From an uncultured Porphyromonadaceae bacterium (lineage in GTDB: Bacteria; Bacteroidota; Bacteroidia; Bacteroidales; Muribaculaceae): 41,024 nt of DNA. Below are positions 26,048 through 33,896 of this stretch, in pieces; within the stretch, counting starts at the first letter, position 1, and each line of letters starts with the position of its first letter. Location of the stretch: positions 1-41,024 of the forward strand of contig URTA01000017.1 in the NCBI GenBank assembly GCA_900550645.1, written 5' to 3'. The translations under genes and the position numbers were made by a program. The notes under the pieces are model-generated. The model was not told the DNA's origin, searched no databases, and was given only the letters and a program-made list of their open reading frames with translations.

Positions 26048-26407
26048 CTACTGTTTTTTCAGGGCGTCGGCGGCCCAGCGCAGGTACATGGCGGCCTTGT
26101 CGTTAGCCTCCGAAGCCCAGCGCATCTGCGTCTTGTAGCGGTCCATCGCGTCGCTGGCCCAGCGGTTGTTGGTCTTGGCGCGGTCAGTGTCGCCCTTGCG
26201 CGTGTAATATGCCGCCTCACGCTGGTAGCCCTCGGCCTTGCGCAGGTAATATTCGGCTTCGCGGCGGTAGCCGTCAGCCTTCTTCTGGTAATACTCCGCT
26301 TCGCGCTGGTAGCCCTGCGCCTTGCGTGCGTAATAGTCGCTCTGCGCCGCAGCAGTGCCGATGAGCGAAAGCAGCAGCGTGCAGAATATGAGGAGACGTT
26401 TTTTCAT
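26048..26407 (-). CDS. Small secreted protein made of 14-residue tandem repeats
   Basis: The 119-residue protein has a signal peptide (1-22, ending TAAAQ). The entire mature part is one 14-residue repeat in register: units at 25-38, 39-52, 53-66, 67-80, 81-94, 95-108 and a partial 109-119. The first four follow YYxRKAxGYxREAE; the last three switch to RWASxAxD. Fourteen residues equal two heptads, so a long charged amphipathic helix or coiled coil in the periplasm is likely. It ends in KKQ without a sorting tail. No known family was recognised. It follows the PAS gene by 19 bases and is probably cotranscribed. Confidence 0.8.
   Translation of the reverse strand: MKKRLLIFCTLLLSLIGTAAAQSDYYARKAQGYQREAEYYQKKADGYRREAEYYLRKAEGYQREAAYYTRKGDTDRAKTNNRWASDAMDRYKTQMRWASEANDKAAMYLRWAADALKKQ
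26051..26335 (-). repeat. Tandem 42-base coding repeat
   Basis: The coding sequence of the mature repeat protein is a chain of 42-base units (seven, the last incomplete). The first three units are the most alike at DNA level, and the last three have diverged, with YY replaced by RW. This suggests recent duplication at the 5' end of the gene. Confidence 0.7.
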
Positions 26408-26426
26408 GTGTGTATGTCGTTATGCG

Positions 26427-26774
26427 TCAACGTATGTAATGCGGCATATCCGCCGGAATTACCATCGACAGCTCCACGAGTCCGGCTATCTTGCCGTCAC
26501 GCCGCCAGGGTGTCTGGAATATGAGCTTGTGCAGCCCGTTTTTCTCTATGGTATAAGCGTTAGTCTCGCCTGTGGCGAGCATGTGGCGTATCTGCTCCTG
26601 CGCCCGCTGCGGGTGATACTGCATCAGGTCGTGGCCGATGATGTCGCCGTGGCGTGCGAATGTCTGACGTGAGCGGTCGTTCATGTACAGTATTTTGGCG
26701 TCAGCGTCACAGATAGTGACTGCTGCATCTATTTCGTCTGCCCAGTGGAGCAGGTCTTCGGGTATCTCTGTCAT
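26427..26774 (-). CDS. Stand-alone PAS domain protein
   Basis: The 115-residue protein is a single PAS fold: an N-terminal helix (LLHWADEIDAAVTICDADAKILYMNDRSRQTF), a middle helical part (GHDLMQYHPQRAQEQIRHML) and the closing strands (KLIFQTPWRRDGKIAGLVELSMVI). No kinase, cyclase or DNA-binding domain is attached, and there is no signal peptide, so it is cytoplasmic. It may bind a small ligand or cofactor and act through a partner. It is placed 19 bases ahead of the 14-residue-repeat protein gene. The ligand is unknown. Confidence 0.8.
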   Translation of the reverse strand: MTEIPEDLLHWADEIDAAVTICDADAKILYMNDRSRQTFARHGDIIGHDLMQYHPQRAQEQIRHMLATGETNAYTIEKNGLHKLIFQTPWRRDGKIAGLVELSMVIPADMPHYIR

Positions 26775-26839
26775 GTCAGTTTCATTTGAGGCAAGCAGTG
26801 CAATGCACGCAAAATCATAGTCGCCTATCCTCGCCCTTC

Positions 26840-26859
26840 GGACACGGCACGCCGTGTCC
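26840..26859. repeat. REP-like palindrome, copy 2
   Basis: A perfect 20-base palindrome, GGACACGGC-AC-GCCGTGTCC, lies upstream of the PAS gene. It resembles the imperfect copy at 23400-23419 about 3.4 kb away. It could be a dispersed REP-type element. Confidence 0.5.
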
Positions 26860-26888
26860 CTACTTCCTGCTTGCCGTGATTATACGGA

Positions 26889-26924
26889 AATCGGTGTAAA
26901 CCCCGGTTGGGGAATACACCGATT
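26889..26924. terminator. Strong hairpin after the small lipoprotein gene
   Basis: A nested stem pairs AATCGGTGTA (26889-26898) with TACACCGATT (26915-26924), and CCCC with GGGG inside it around a GGTT loop. It lies 21 bases past the lipoprotein stop. On the minus strand only a short TTTCCG follows, so the U-tract is weak, but it is the best terminator candidate here. Confidence 0.65.
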
Positions 26925-26945
26925 GTTCTTTCTGATTGCTCGCTA

Positions 26946-27188
26946 TTATTTTGCAGGAGTCTCAGGCTTTGCCTCGTTAGCAGCGGGAGCAGCTGCGTCA
27001 GCTGTAGCCTTGTCTGTGTTCTCCTCTACCTTCGGGCTGTCAGTCGGAGTGTCAGTCGGAGTGTCAACTACCTGCTCAACTGTGGGAGTATCCACGGGAG
27101 TGTCAGTGTCGGCCTGCTTTGCCTTGTTACCGCAAGACACGAGAGCGAGTGTTGCAATAACAGCGAGTGATAATGCTACTTTCTTCAT
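26946..27188 (-). CDS. Small Thr/Pro/Asp-rich lipoprotein
   Basis: The 80-residue product has a lipoprotein signal with lipobox LVSC (Cys19) followed by GNKAK. The mature part is low complexity: repeated DTP/PTD units (about 28-52), then an Ala/Glu/Lys-rich end. It probably has no folded domain and may act as a spacer or charged envelope peptide. Function is unknown. It has its own promoter (ATTG-N20-TAACTTTG) and a strong hairpin downstream, so it is a single-gene unit that is probably well expressed. Confidence 0.8.
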   Translation of the reverse strand: MKKVALSLAVIATLALVSCGNKAKQADTDTPVDTPTVEQVVDTPTDTPTDSPKVEENTDKATADAAAPAANEAKPETPAK

Positions 27189-27237
27189 TTTGATTGATGA
27201 TTAAAATAATAAAACATGTTTGCTATCAAAAACGCTG

Positions 27238-27269
27238 CAAAGTTAGTGCTTAAAACTCCGCGCCGCAAT
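27238..27269 (-). promoter_or_regulatory. Promoter of the small lipoprotein gene
   Basis: Minus-strand ATTG (27269-27266), 20 bases, then an exact TAACTTTG (27245-27238). It matches the Bacteroidetes consensus with one mismatch in the -33 box. The predicted leader is about 45 bases. Confidence 0.7.
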
Positions 27270-27395
27270 AGCTTGACCCCATTTTTTTCGTCCGAAATCG
27301 CCCGACCGTTCACTTTTAACGCTCAACTCTGAATTTTAACCCATCAATTTAACTATTCAAGGTCAACAATCCGCTTTTTCGCGGTCAAAACAGGG

Positions 27396-27599
27396 TTATT
27401 GAAGCTCTTCGAGGCACTTCTTGATTTCCTCGTCGGTGGCGGTGAGTTTCTCTTTGCACAGGCGCAGCAGCTCGAGGGCGCGGCGCGTGTATGCCGACAG
27501 CTTGTCGATGTCGCAGTCGTCGCTCTGCATCCGGGCGACTATCGCCTCGAGCTGTGCCACGGCTTGGTTATATGTCAGTTGCTTGTCTTCGGGATTCAT
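27396..27599 (-). CDS. xseB: Exodeoxyribonuclease VII small subunit
   Basis: The 67-residue helical protein matches XseB: TYNQAVAQLEAIVARMQSDDCDIDKLSAYTRRALELLRLCKEKL covers nearly the whole family domain. XseB coats the XseA helices to form exonuclease VII, which degrades single-stranded DNA to oligonucleotides. Its ATG overlaps the xseA TGA by 4 bases. It is the last gene of the nnr-DUF4831-xseA-xseB run. Confidence 0.92.
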   Translation of the reverse strand: MNPEDKQLTYNQAVAQLEAIVARMQSDDCDIDKLSAYTRRALELLRLCKEKLTATDEEIKKCLEELQ

Positions 27600-29011
27600 A
27601 TCTGTTCGTTTTGAGATGTTTCGTTTACGGTTGATGTCACCGTCCCCTCCGCGAGGACGGTGGTGACGACTGCTCCGGGCGTTATGCCGGCTGCCGAGGT
27701 GACGGCTTTGCCGCCGACGCGCGTTATGGAATATCCGCGCCGCAGCGTGGCTCGCGGGTCGAGCACGTCGATGAGGCTGTCGAGGCGCAACAGGCGGTCT
27801 GTCTGCCGTGCCACCGCCGTCTGCGCAGCCCGTGAAAGCTGGTCAGGGACAGCATCCAGCCGCGTGCGTTGCATAGCAATTTTGGCGGTCGCTGCATTGC
27901 CGGCGGCAGCAAGCATCGTCGAGAGGCGGCTGCGGGCGGCGGTGATGCATGCAGCCGCAGACACCGGCAGCAACGAGGCCGCAGCCTGAAGGCGCGTGCG
28001 GGCTTGCGACACACGCGCAGTCGCGATGGTCGGTATCATCGAGGCGGCGGCAGAGAGACGTTGCCCCTCACCATGCACGCGCTCCGTGCAATACCTTATT
28101 ATATTCTGCACATGGCTGCTCACCGTGGATGCGGCATTGCGAAGCGATTCGATGAGGAACTCCGCGACTGCCGTCGGGGTCTTGCAGCGCGTGTGCGCTA
28201 TGTAGTCGAGGACAGTCTTGTCACGTTCATGACCTATGCCGACAACTACAGGCAGCGGGAACTGCGCCACGCGCCGTGCCAGGTCGAGGTCGTCGAAACC
28301 GTTCAGGTCGGTCGTTGCGCCGCCGCCGCGTATTATCACCACGCAGTCCCACAGGTCAACGGTCATTTCCACCTCTTCGAGAGCCGCCATCACAGACTGC
28401 GCCGTGCGCTCCCCCTGCATGACTGCTCCGAACAGGTGCGTATAGAACACAAAGCCCGCGTTGTTGGCATGCAGCTGGTTGCAGAAGTCGCCGTAGCCGG
28501 CGGCACCGGCAGCAGAGATGACGGCAATGCGCTGCGGGTTAATCGGCAGCAGCCGCTGCTTGTTGGCCTCCGCGATGTTCTCACGCGCAAGCTGCTCGAG
28601 TATCTCGCGCCGGATGCGCTCCATGTCGCCGAGGGTGTATGCCGGGTCGATGTCGGTGATGTTGAACGAGAGTCCGTATATATTATGGTAAGTGATGCTG
28701 CCGCAGACCATCACCTTCATGCCGGCGGCGATGACCTGCCCCGTGGCTTTGCGGAATTTCGCGGCAAGGCCTACGTAGGTCGAGCTCCAGATGTTTGCTC
28801 TAATCTTCGCTACAGTCTGCCCGGCCTCGTTCTTCTCCACGAGTTCCATGTAGCAATGGCCGCCCGAGGTGCGCACGTCGCTCATCTCGGCGACCACCCA
28901 CACCTGCTGCAGCTGCCGCGACATGCGCAGCACGTTGCCGACATAGCCGGTGAGCTGCCGCAGCGTCAGCGCCGAGGGCTGCTGCATGCCGTCAAATGCA
29001 GTGCCTGTCAT
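27596..29011 (-). CDS. xseA: Exodeoxyribonuclease VII large subunit
   Basis: The 471-residue catalytic subunit has an N-terminal OB-fold (about 14-115, LRQLTGYVGNVLRMSRQLQQVWVVAEMSD) and the nuclease core (about 130-330) with VISAAGAAGYGDF and the IIRGGGATTDLNGFDDLDLARRVAQFPLPVVVGIGHERDKTVLD block. A helical stretch and the closing RGYSITR region follow. Length is normal. The start MTGTAFDG is used because its ATG overlaps the TGA of the preceding DUF4831 gene; the Met eight codons later is possible. It acts in the cytoplasm with XseB. Confidence 0.95.
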   Translation of the reverse strand: MTGTAFDGMQQPSALTLRQLTGYVGNVLRMSRQLQQVWVVAEMSDVRTSGGHCYMELVEKNEAGQTVAKIRANIWSSTYVGLAAKFRKATGQVIAAGMKVMVCGSITYHNIYGLSFNITDIDPAYTLGDMERIRREILEQLARENIAEANKQRLLPINPQRIAVISAAGAAGYGDFCNQLHANNAGFVFYTHLFGAVMQGERTAQSVMAALEEVEMTVDLWDCVVIIRGGGATTDLNGFDDLDLARRVAQFPLPVVVGIGHERDKTVLDYIAHTRCKTPTAVAEFLIESLRNAASTVSSHVQNIIRYCTERVHGEGQRLSAAASMIPTIATARVSQARTRLQAAASLLPVSAAACITAARSRLSTMLAAAGNAATAKIAMQRTRLDAVPDQLSRAAQTAVARQTDRLLRLDSLIDVLDPRATLRRGYSITRVGGKAVTSAAGITPGAVVTTVLAEGTVTSTVNETSQNEQI

Positions 29012-30105
29012 TTGCCCAGGTCGGACACCTGCCCGATTTTGCGCACGCCGCCGGTAGCGGTGTCGAAAATGACGTATGAGGGGTTCTTGCGGTCGGTGAA
29101 CAGCGACGGGTTGAGGCCGAACTGCACGCCATACTGCGCCATGTCAAACTCGCCCGACCATATAGTCTTGCCGCGCCAAGTGAGCGACACCTGCGCACGC
29201 CCGGGGATAGTGTACATCACCGCATCGCGCGGCAGCTTCTTCACCTCCCCTTTCTCGTCGGTAGGCAGCTCCGCTTTGTCAGTCACCTTGACAGATATGT
29301 ACAGCGGCTCGCCGGCATAGTCGTCGGCATCGGTAAAACCGTCGTAGTCGCTCACACGGGTCAGCACCGTGCGGCCGTCCTCGCCTGGAGTGAACGTGAA
29401 CGAGGCGTTGATCTGCTCCGTATACACATCGCCGGTGAAAACTCGCGTCATCGACTCCTCCTGACGGCGCAGCGAGGCGAGCATCAGCTCAAGCTGCTTG
29501 CCGTCGGTCGGCATATTGTCCGCAGTGCCGCGCGTGAGGGCGATTTTCGCGTCGCGCACCTCCATGATGCTCTCGGCGAGCATCTGCGCCTGTTTCAGCG
29601 ACGACTGCGAGGCGAGGAAATCCTCGTTGACATACTGCAGGTACTCGTCGGCATCGTTATCCTGCTGCGTCGATGAGACCACGGCCGTCCCCGTTTCCGG
29701 GGCTTCTGGAGCGTCGGCATCAGTGTTTATGGCGAGCAGCATGCCGTTGTCATCAACAGAGATGAACGTGGACGCTCCCGGCTTGAGCTGCATAAGGTAC
29801 TGGTTGTCATCGTAAGCCACGCCGAAGGGTGTCACCGACACGCCCGTTATCTCCCAGCGTGTGCGGTCTTCAGCCACCACATTGTCTATGCCGAGGCATT
29901 TGGCGGCATACTGACGGTACTTGCCGGCACGCTCCACCGTCTTGACGGCAGTGACGTTGACCGACAGCGACGTTATGGGGAGCGAATACACCAGGCCGTA
30001 CTCGTTGTGGCGGTCGGCAGTGAGGCGTTGTGTCTGCTGGGCCGGCAACGCCGCTGTGCACAGCAGCGTCACGGCAGCAGCAAGTATTCTGTGGAATGTT
30101 CTCAT
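29008..30105 (-). CDS. DUF4831 family exported protein
   Basis: The 365-residue protein has a signal peptide (about 1-22, ending LPAQ) and fits DUF4831, a Bacteroidetes family of unknown function. Recognisable parts are EYGLVYSLPITSLSVNVTAVKT at the N-terminus and the C-terminal GVQFGLNPSLFTDRKNPSYVIFDTATG. A repetitive helical segment lies at about 150-230. It is probably periplasmic. It follows nnr by 25 bases and overlaps xseA by 4 bases. Confidence 0.82.
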   Translation of the reverse strand: MRTFHRILAAAVTLLCTAALPAQQTQRLTADRHNEYGLVYSLPITSLSVNVTAVKTVERAGKYRQYAAKCLGIDNVVAEDRTRWEITGVSVTPFGVAYDDNQYLMQLKPGASTFISVDDNGMLLAINTDADAPEAPETGTAVVSSTQQDNDADEYLQYVNEDFLASQSSLKQAQMLAESIMEVRDAKIALTRGTADNMPTDGKQLELMLASLRRQEESMTRVFTGDVYTEQINASFTFTPGEDGRTVLTRVSDYDGFTDADDYAGEPLYISVKVTDKAELPTDEKGEVKKLPRDAVMYTIPGRAQVSLTWRGKTIWSGEFDMAQYGVQFGLNPSLFTDRKNPSYVIFDTATGGVRKIGQVSDLGK

Positions 30106-30130
30106 GGGAAATCGTTGTTTTGGACTGCTG

Positions 30131-31651
30131 TTACTTGGAGTTTATGACTTTGTTTATGGCGCGTCCGAGGTGGTCGGAGATGTCGGACGCTATGACCCCG
30201 AACTGGCCTATCTCGCTTGCGGCCAAGTCGCCGGCGAGGCCGTGAATGTACACGCCTATGGTCGCCGCCAGGTCGGGGCGGTAGCCCTGCGCGATGAATG
30301 CGCCGATGACTCCCGTCAGCACGTCCCCCGCGCCGGCTGTCGCCATGCCCGGATTGCCCGACGAGTTGAAATAGACACGCCCTGTGGGACGCACTATCGC
30401 CGTATGGTGGCTCTTGAGCACTATTATTATATTGTAGTACTGTGCCATCTCGATAGCTTTCTTCAGGCGTTGCTCTGCCGTCTGCTGTTCTCCGAAGAGC
30501 CTGTCAAACTCGCCCTGATGAGGCGTGATGACCGTCTGCGGCGGCAGCAGGGGAAGCATCTCCGGGTGCTGCGCTATGCAGTTCAGCGCATCAGCGTCGA
30601 GCACGAGAGGCGACTTCACCTTCTTGAGCAGGTCGGCGAGGGCGTTTGCAGTCTTTTCGCGCGTGCCAATTCCCGGCCCCGCCATGACCACCTGGTGATT
30701 GTGGTGCACGCTCATGTCGGAGATGAAATTCTCGCTGCTGTCCGGCTCAAACATAGCCTCCGGCACAGCCGTCTGTATCACCGGCATGCCGCAACGCGCA
30801 GAATGTACAGTGGCGAGGCCTGCGCCGCAACGCAGCGCGGCGCGAGCGCACATCACCGCCGCCCCCATCATGCCGAGGCTTCCGGCCATGACCAGGGCTG
30901 AGCCGTAGTCGCGCTTGCCCGTGAAATTACGGCGCGGACGCAGCAGCGGACGCACGTTGCGGGCCTCCACAAGCGTGAAGTCCGCCTGTGTCTTGCGTAT
31001 CGTGGCCTCGTCCAGGTCGATGTCAAGTATCTTCCACTCGCCCACACACTGCTCGTTATCCTCGAAAAAGAACGACAGACGCGGAGTCTGAAACGTAAGC
31101 GTCAGGTCGGCATGGACCACATCGCGCAATACCACATTGTCGTTCCACTCCCCGAACAGCCCCGACGGCACGTCAATCGACACTACATACGCCCCCGACT
31201 CGTTGATGAGCCGCGCAACAGCACGGAAGCCACCCTGCAACGGCTTGTTCAGCCCCGAGCCGAACAGACCGTCGATGACCACATCGTCCTCGCTGAGGTA
31301 CGGAGGGTTGAACTCACGCTCGATTTCAGTGAAGTCCACGGCATCGAGGGCTATGAGGCGTTTGCGCTCCACCTCGCAGTCGTGGCTCAGCCGCCCTGTG
31401 ACATTGAAGAGGAAGACCTCAACCTTGCGGTATCCCTGCTCTATGAGCATCCGCGCCACCGCCAGCGCGTCGCCACCGTTGTTGCCCGGGCCGGCGACCA
31501 CCACGATGCGCTGCCCCGGCAGGAAGCGTGATATTATCTCGTAGGAAACGGCAGAGGCGGCACGCTCCATCAGCTCGACAGAATCTACCTGCTGAGCCTC
31601 ACACGTCGCCTTGTCGATTTCCCGAAGTTTCTCGGAATTGAATATTTTCAT
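30131..31651 (-). CDS. nnr: Bifunctional NAD(P)H-hydrate epimerase / ADP-dependent dehydratase
   Basis: The 506-residue fusion repairs damaged NAD(P)H. Residues 1-215 are the YjeF_N epimerase (VVAGPGNNGGDALAVARML, DGLFGSGLNKP). Residues about 230-506 are the ribokinase-like dehydratase (VMAGPGIGTREKTANAL, VITPHQGEFDRLFG, and the catalytic GAGDVLTG loop). The ATG at 31651 (MKIFNSEKLREID) is preferred over an upstream ATG at 31837. The extra 62 residues have no family similarity, and a perfect promoter (31672-31703) lies between the two ATGs. Confidence 0.93.
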   Translation of the reverse strand: MKIFNSEKLREIDKATCEAQQVDSVELMERAASAVSYEIISRFLPGQRIVVVAGPGNNGGDALAVARMLIEQGYRKVEVFLFNVTGRLSHDCEVERKRLIALDAVDFTEIEREFNPPYLSEDDVVIDGLFGSGLNKPLQGGFRAVARLINESGAYVVSIDVPSGLFGEWNDNVVLRDVVHADLTLTFQTPRLSFFFEDNEQCVGEWKILDIDLDEATIRKTQADFTLVEARNVRPLLRPRRNFTGKRDYGSALVMAGSLGMMGAAVMCARAALRCGAGLATVHSARCGMPVIQTAVPEAMFEPDSSENFISDMSVHHNHQVVMAGPGIGTREKTANALADLLKKVKSPLVLDADALNCIAQHPEMLPLLPPQTVITPHQGEFDRLFGEQQTAEQRLKKAIEMAQYYNIIIVLKSHHTAIVRPTGRVYFNSSGNPGMATAGAGDVLTGVIGAFIAQGYRPDLAATIGVYIHGLAGDLAASEIGQFGVIASDISDHLGRAINKVINSK

Positions 31652-31671
31652 AGCGAAAACCGTTGTTTCGG

Positions 31672-31703
31672 CAAAAATACGAAAAAATACGCGAGCTGGC
31701 AAA
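31672..31703 (-). promoter_or_regulatory. Consensus promoter of the nnr-DUF4831-xseAB operon
   Basis: Minus-strand TTTG (31703-31700), 20 bases, then TATTTTTG (31679-31672): an exact match to TTTG-N20-TAnnTTTG. The -7 box lies 21 bases upstream of the nnr ATG, which fixes the start choice. Confidence 0.8.
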
Positions 31704-31848
31704 TCGAGGAGCCATGCCTGCGGCAAACACTGCTGCCGCTGTGCGAAAACTACCCGAACGGGAGAATATTGGCAGCCGGTTTTGCCGCCAAAACTATCTC
31801 TGCGAAGAAAAAGATGAAAAAAGGAGCGGCTTATCAACTATTTATTGT

Positions 31849-31856
31849 TAACTTTG
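31849..31856 (+). promoter_or_regulatory. Putative -7 element of fbaA
   Basis: TAACTTTG matches TAnnTTTG exactly. Transcription would begin near 31863, about 45 bases before the ATG chosen at 31909. No good -33 TTTG was found at 19-21 bases. Confidence 0.5.
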
Positions 31857-31908
31857 CCGTGTCCTTGTTGTTATGAGGATAAACGAGACAACGAAAGACA
31901 TAAGTACT

Positions 31909-32910
31909 ATGGTAGATTACAAGAAACTGGGCCTGGTCAACACCCGCGAGATGTTCGCCAAGGCCGTACATGGTGGATATGCCATACCGGCATTCAACTT
32001 CAACAACATGGAGCAGCTCCAGGCCATAATCAAGGCCTCCGCCGACACCAAGTCGCCGGTGATACTCCAGGTATCTAAAGGTGCTCGCAACTATGCCAAT
32101 CCTATCCTCCTGCGCTACATGGCACAGGGCGCGGTGGAGTATGCCAAGTCCCTCGGCTGGGAACACCCCCAGATAACCCTCCACTTGGACCACGGCGACA
32201 CTTTCGAACTCTGCAAGGACTGCATCGACAACGGCTTCTCTTCTGTCATGATCGACGGAAGCGCGCTCCCGTTTGAGGAGAATGTGGCTCTGACCAAGAA
32301 GGTCGTGGAATATGCGCACCAGCATGACGTGACTGTAGAGGGCGAGCTCGGCGTGCTTGCCGGTGTAGAAGATGAGGTGAGCCACGAGCACCACACATAT
32401 ACCAACCCCGCAGAGGTTATCGAGTTTGTAACCAAGACCGGCTGCGACTCGCTGGCTATCTCAATCGGCACATCGCACGGCGCATACAAGTTCACCCCCG
32501 AACAGTGCAAGCGCGACCCGGAGACCGGCCGCCTCGTGCCGCCGCCACTGGCTTTCGACGTGCTTGAGAAAGTCGAGGAGAAACTGCCCGACTTCCCCAT
32601 CGTGCTCCACGGCTCATCGTCTGTGCCCCAGGAATACGTCGACACAATCAACAAGTACGGAGGCAAGATGCCCAACGCTATCGGAATCCCCGAGGACGAG
32701 CTGCGCAAGGCCGCCAAGATGGACGTATGCAAAATCAACATCGACTCCGACAGCCGCCTGGCAATGACCGCAGCTGTGCGCGAGGTGCTCAACAACAAGC
32801 CCGGCGAGTTTGACCCGCGCAAATACCTCGGCCCGGCTCGCGAAGAGATGGAACGCCTCTACAAGCACAAGATCATCAACGTGCTCGGCTCTGACGGCAA
32901 GGCCCTCTGA
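31909..32910 (+). CDS. fbaA: Class II fructose-bisphosphate aldolase
   Basis: The 333-residue Zn-dependent aldolase cleaves fructose 1,6-bisphosphate in glycolysis and makes it in gluconeogenesis. Seen: NTREMFAKAVHGGYAIPAFN at the N-terminus, the metal-site LHLDHGDTFE (about 80-89), EGELGVLAGVEDE, LAISIGTSHGAYK and VLHGSSSVP, ending with CKINIDSDSRLAMTAA. The ATG at 31909 (MVDYKKLGLVNTREMF) matches the usual family N-terminus; the ATG at 31873 would add 12 residues without family support. A strong terminator follows directly. Confidence 0.95.
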   Translation: MVDYKKLGLVNTREMFAKAVHGGYAIPAFNFNNMEQLQAIIKASADTKSPVILQVSKGARNYANPILLRYMAQGAVEYAKSLGWEHPQITLHLDHGDTFELCKDCIDNGFSSVMIDGSALPFEENVALTKKVVEYAHQHDVTVEGELGVLAGVEDEVSHEHHTYTNPAEVIEFVTKTGCDSLAISIGTSHGAYKFTPEQCKRDPETGRLVPPPLAFDVLEKVEEKLPDFPIVLHGSSSVPQEYVDTINKYGGKMPNAIGIPEDELRKAAKMDVCKINIDSDSRLAMTAAVREVLNNKPGEFDPRKYLGPAREEMERLYKHKIINVLGSDGKAL

Positions 32911-32934
32911 CCCGCACGCATAACTGAATTACAC

Positions 32935-32967
32935 AACAGTCCGGATTGTTTTTCCGGACTGTTTTTT
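32935..32967 (+). terminator. Strong intrinsic terminator of fbaA
   Basis: A perfect 11-bp stem, AACAGTCCGGA (32935-32945) with TCCGGACTGTT (32953-32963), has a 7-base loop and ends in a run of six T (32962-32967). It lies 24 bases past the fbaA stop. Confidence 0.92.
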
Positions 32968-33034
32968 CATCAAAATCGCCCCACTTTGTCCAAATCGGCA
33001 ACCGACTGATTACCAAAGGAAATATGCATCGCGT

Positions 33035-33093
33035 TGTGGCAGTTGGCCGATTTTTACTGTGGCAGTTGGCCAGTTTCCGTTGTGGCAGTTGGC
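33035..33093 (+). repeat. Three 23-bp direct repeats upstream of upp
   Basis: TGTGGCAGTTGGC occurs exactly at 33035, 33058 and 33081, each 23 bases apart, with variable 10-base sequence between. The region 32968-33211 has no gene; this array and the upp -7 box are its only clear content. Regular spacing of about two helical turns could place three protein-binding sites on one DNA face, or it may be a short variable tandem repeat. Confidence 0.75.
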
Positions 33094-33180
33094 TGGCGCG
33101 GCGGCTCGCGGAGAGGGTCGCCGAAACCCGCGAGAAAGGCGTTTTTTCGGGAGGGTATCGCACATCTCCGTATTTTTTCC

Positions 33181-33188
33181 TATTTTTG
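33181..33188 (+). promoter_or_regulatory. Putative -7 element of the upp operon
   Basis: TATTTTTG matches TAnnTTTG exactly and lies 23 bases before the chosen upp ATG. No -33 TTTG was found at the expected distance. The direct-repeat array ends about 88 bases upstream. Confidence 0.55.
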
Positions 33189-33211
33189 TACGTTGATAAG
33201 TTATGCACATT

Positions 33212-33868
33212 ATGAAAGTAATCAACTTTGCCGATACCCCGAGCCTCGTCAGCCGATATATGCTCGAGCTGCGAGAGGTCGGCATACAGAAAGACCCGCT
33301 GCGTTTCCGCGAGAACCTGCGGCGCATCGGCCATGCCATGGCATACGAAATCTCGAAGCAGCTGCGTTACCGCAACACCGAGATACAGACTCCGCTGGGC
33401 AAGTGCGTATGCCAGGAGTGCGACGAGCAGCTCGTCCTCGCGACTATCCTGCGTGCCGGCATGCCGCTCCACCAGGGATTTTTGGACTGCTTCGACCGCG
33501 CCGAAAACGCATTCGTGAGCGCGTACCGCCGCTACCACGAGAAGGGGGACGACTTCGACGTGGTGGTGGAATACCTCGCCTCACCCTCAATAGAGGGAAA
33601 GACGCTGCTGCTCGTTGACCCGATGCTCGCCACCGGCAGCTCGATGCTGCTGGGATACCAGGCCATGCTCACCAAGGGCAACCCGGCGCACATACACGTG
33701 GCCTCCGTCATCGCCTCGCGGCAGGGCATCGATTTCGTGCGTGAGCACTTCCCCGCCGACAAGACCACCGTCTGGACGGGAGCGATAGACGAAAGCCTAA
33801 ACGAACACAGCTACATCGTACCGGGCCTCGGCGACGCAGGCGACCTCGCTTACGGCGAGAAGGACTGA
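33212..33868 (+). CDS. upp: Uracil phosphoribosyltransferase
   Basis: The 218-residue enzyme makes UMP from uracil and PRPP (pyrimidine salvage). Family features: TPLGKCVCQECDEQLVLATILRAGMPLHQGF, and the PRPP loop LLVDPMLATGSSM (about 132-144), ending with the uracil-recognition region IDESLNEHSYIVPGLGDAGDLAYG. The start at 33212 (MKVINFADTPSL) is preferred; an ATG three codons upstream at 33203 is possible but lies very near the predicted transcription start. It is first in a likely seven-gene operon to ribH. Confidence 0.94.
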   Translation: MKVINFADTPSLVSRYMLELREVGIQKDPLRFRENLRRIGHAMAYEISKQLRYRNTEIQTPLGKCVCQECDEQLVLATILRAGMPLHQGFLDCFDRAENAFVSAYRRYHEKGDDFDVVVEYLASPSIEGKTLLLVDPMLATGSSMLLGYQAMLTKGNPAHIHVASVIASRQGIDFVREHFPADKTTVWTGAIDESLNEHSYIVPGLGDAGDLAYGEKD

Positions 33869-33896
33869 CCCAAGGCACGGCAAACCAATACACACC

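Noticed and set aside
27869..29320. 483-residue plus-strand frame opposite xseA and the DUF4831 gene
   Set aside because: It spans two unrelated real genes on the other strand and is rich in His/Arg with no domain, typical of a shadow frame.
31652..31837. Upstream ATG that would add 62 residues to Nnr
   Set aside because: A perfect promoter lies within this stretch and the family N-terminus begins at 31651.
33035..33093. Possible CRISPR array
   Set aside because: Only three 13-base repeats with 10-base gaps, far too short for CRISPR repeats and spacers, and no cas genes nearby.
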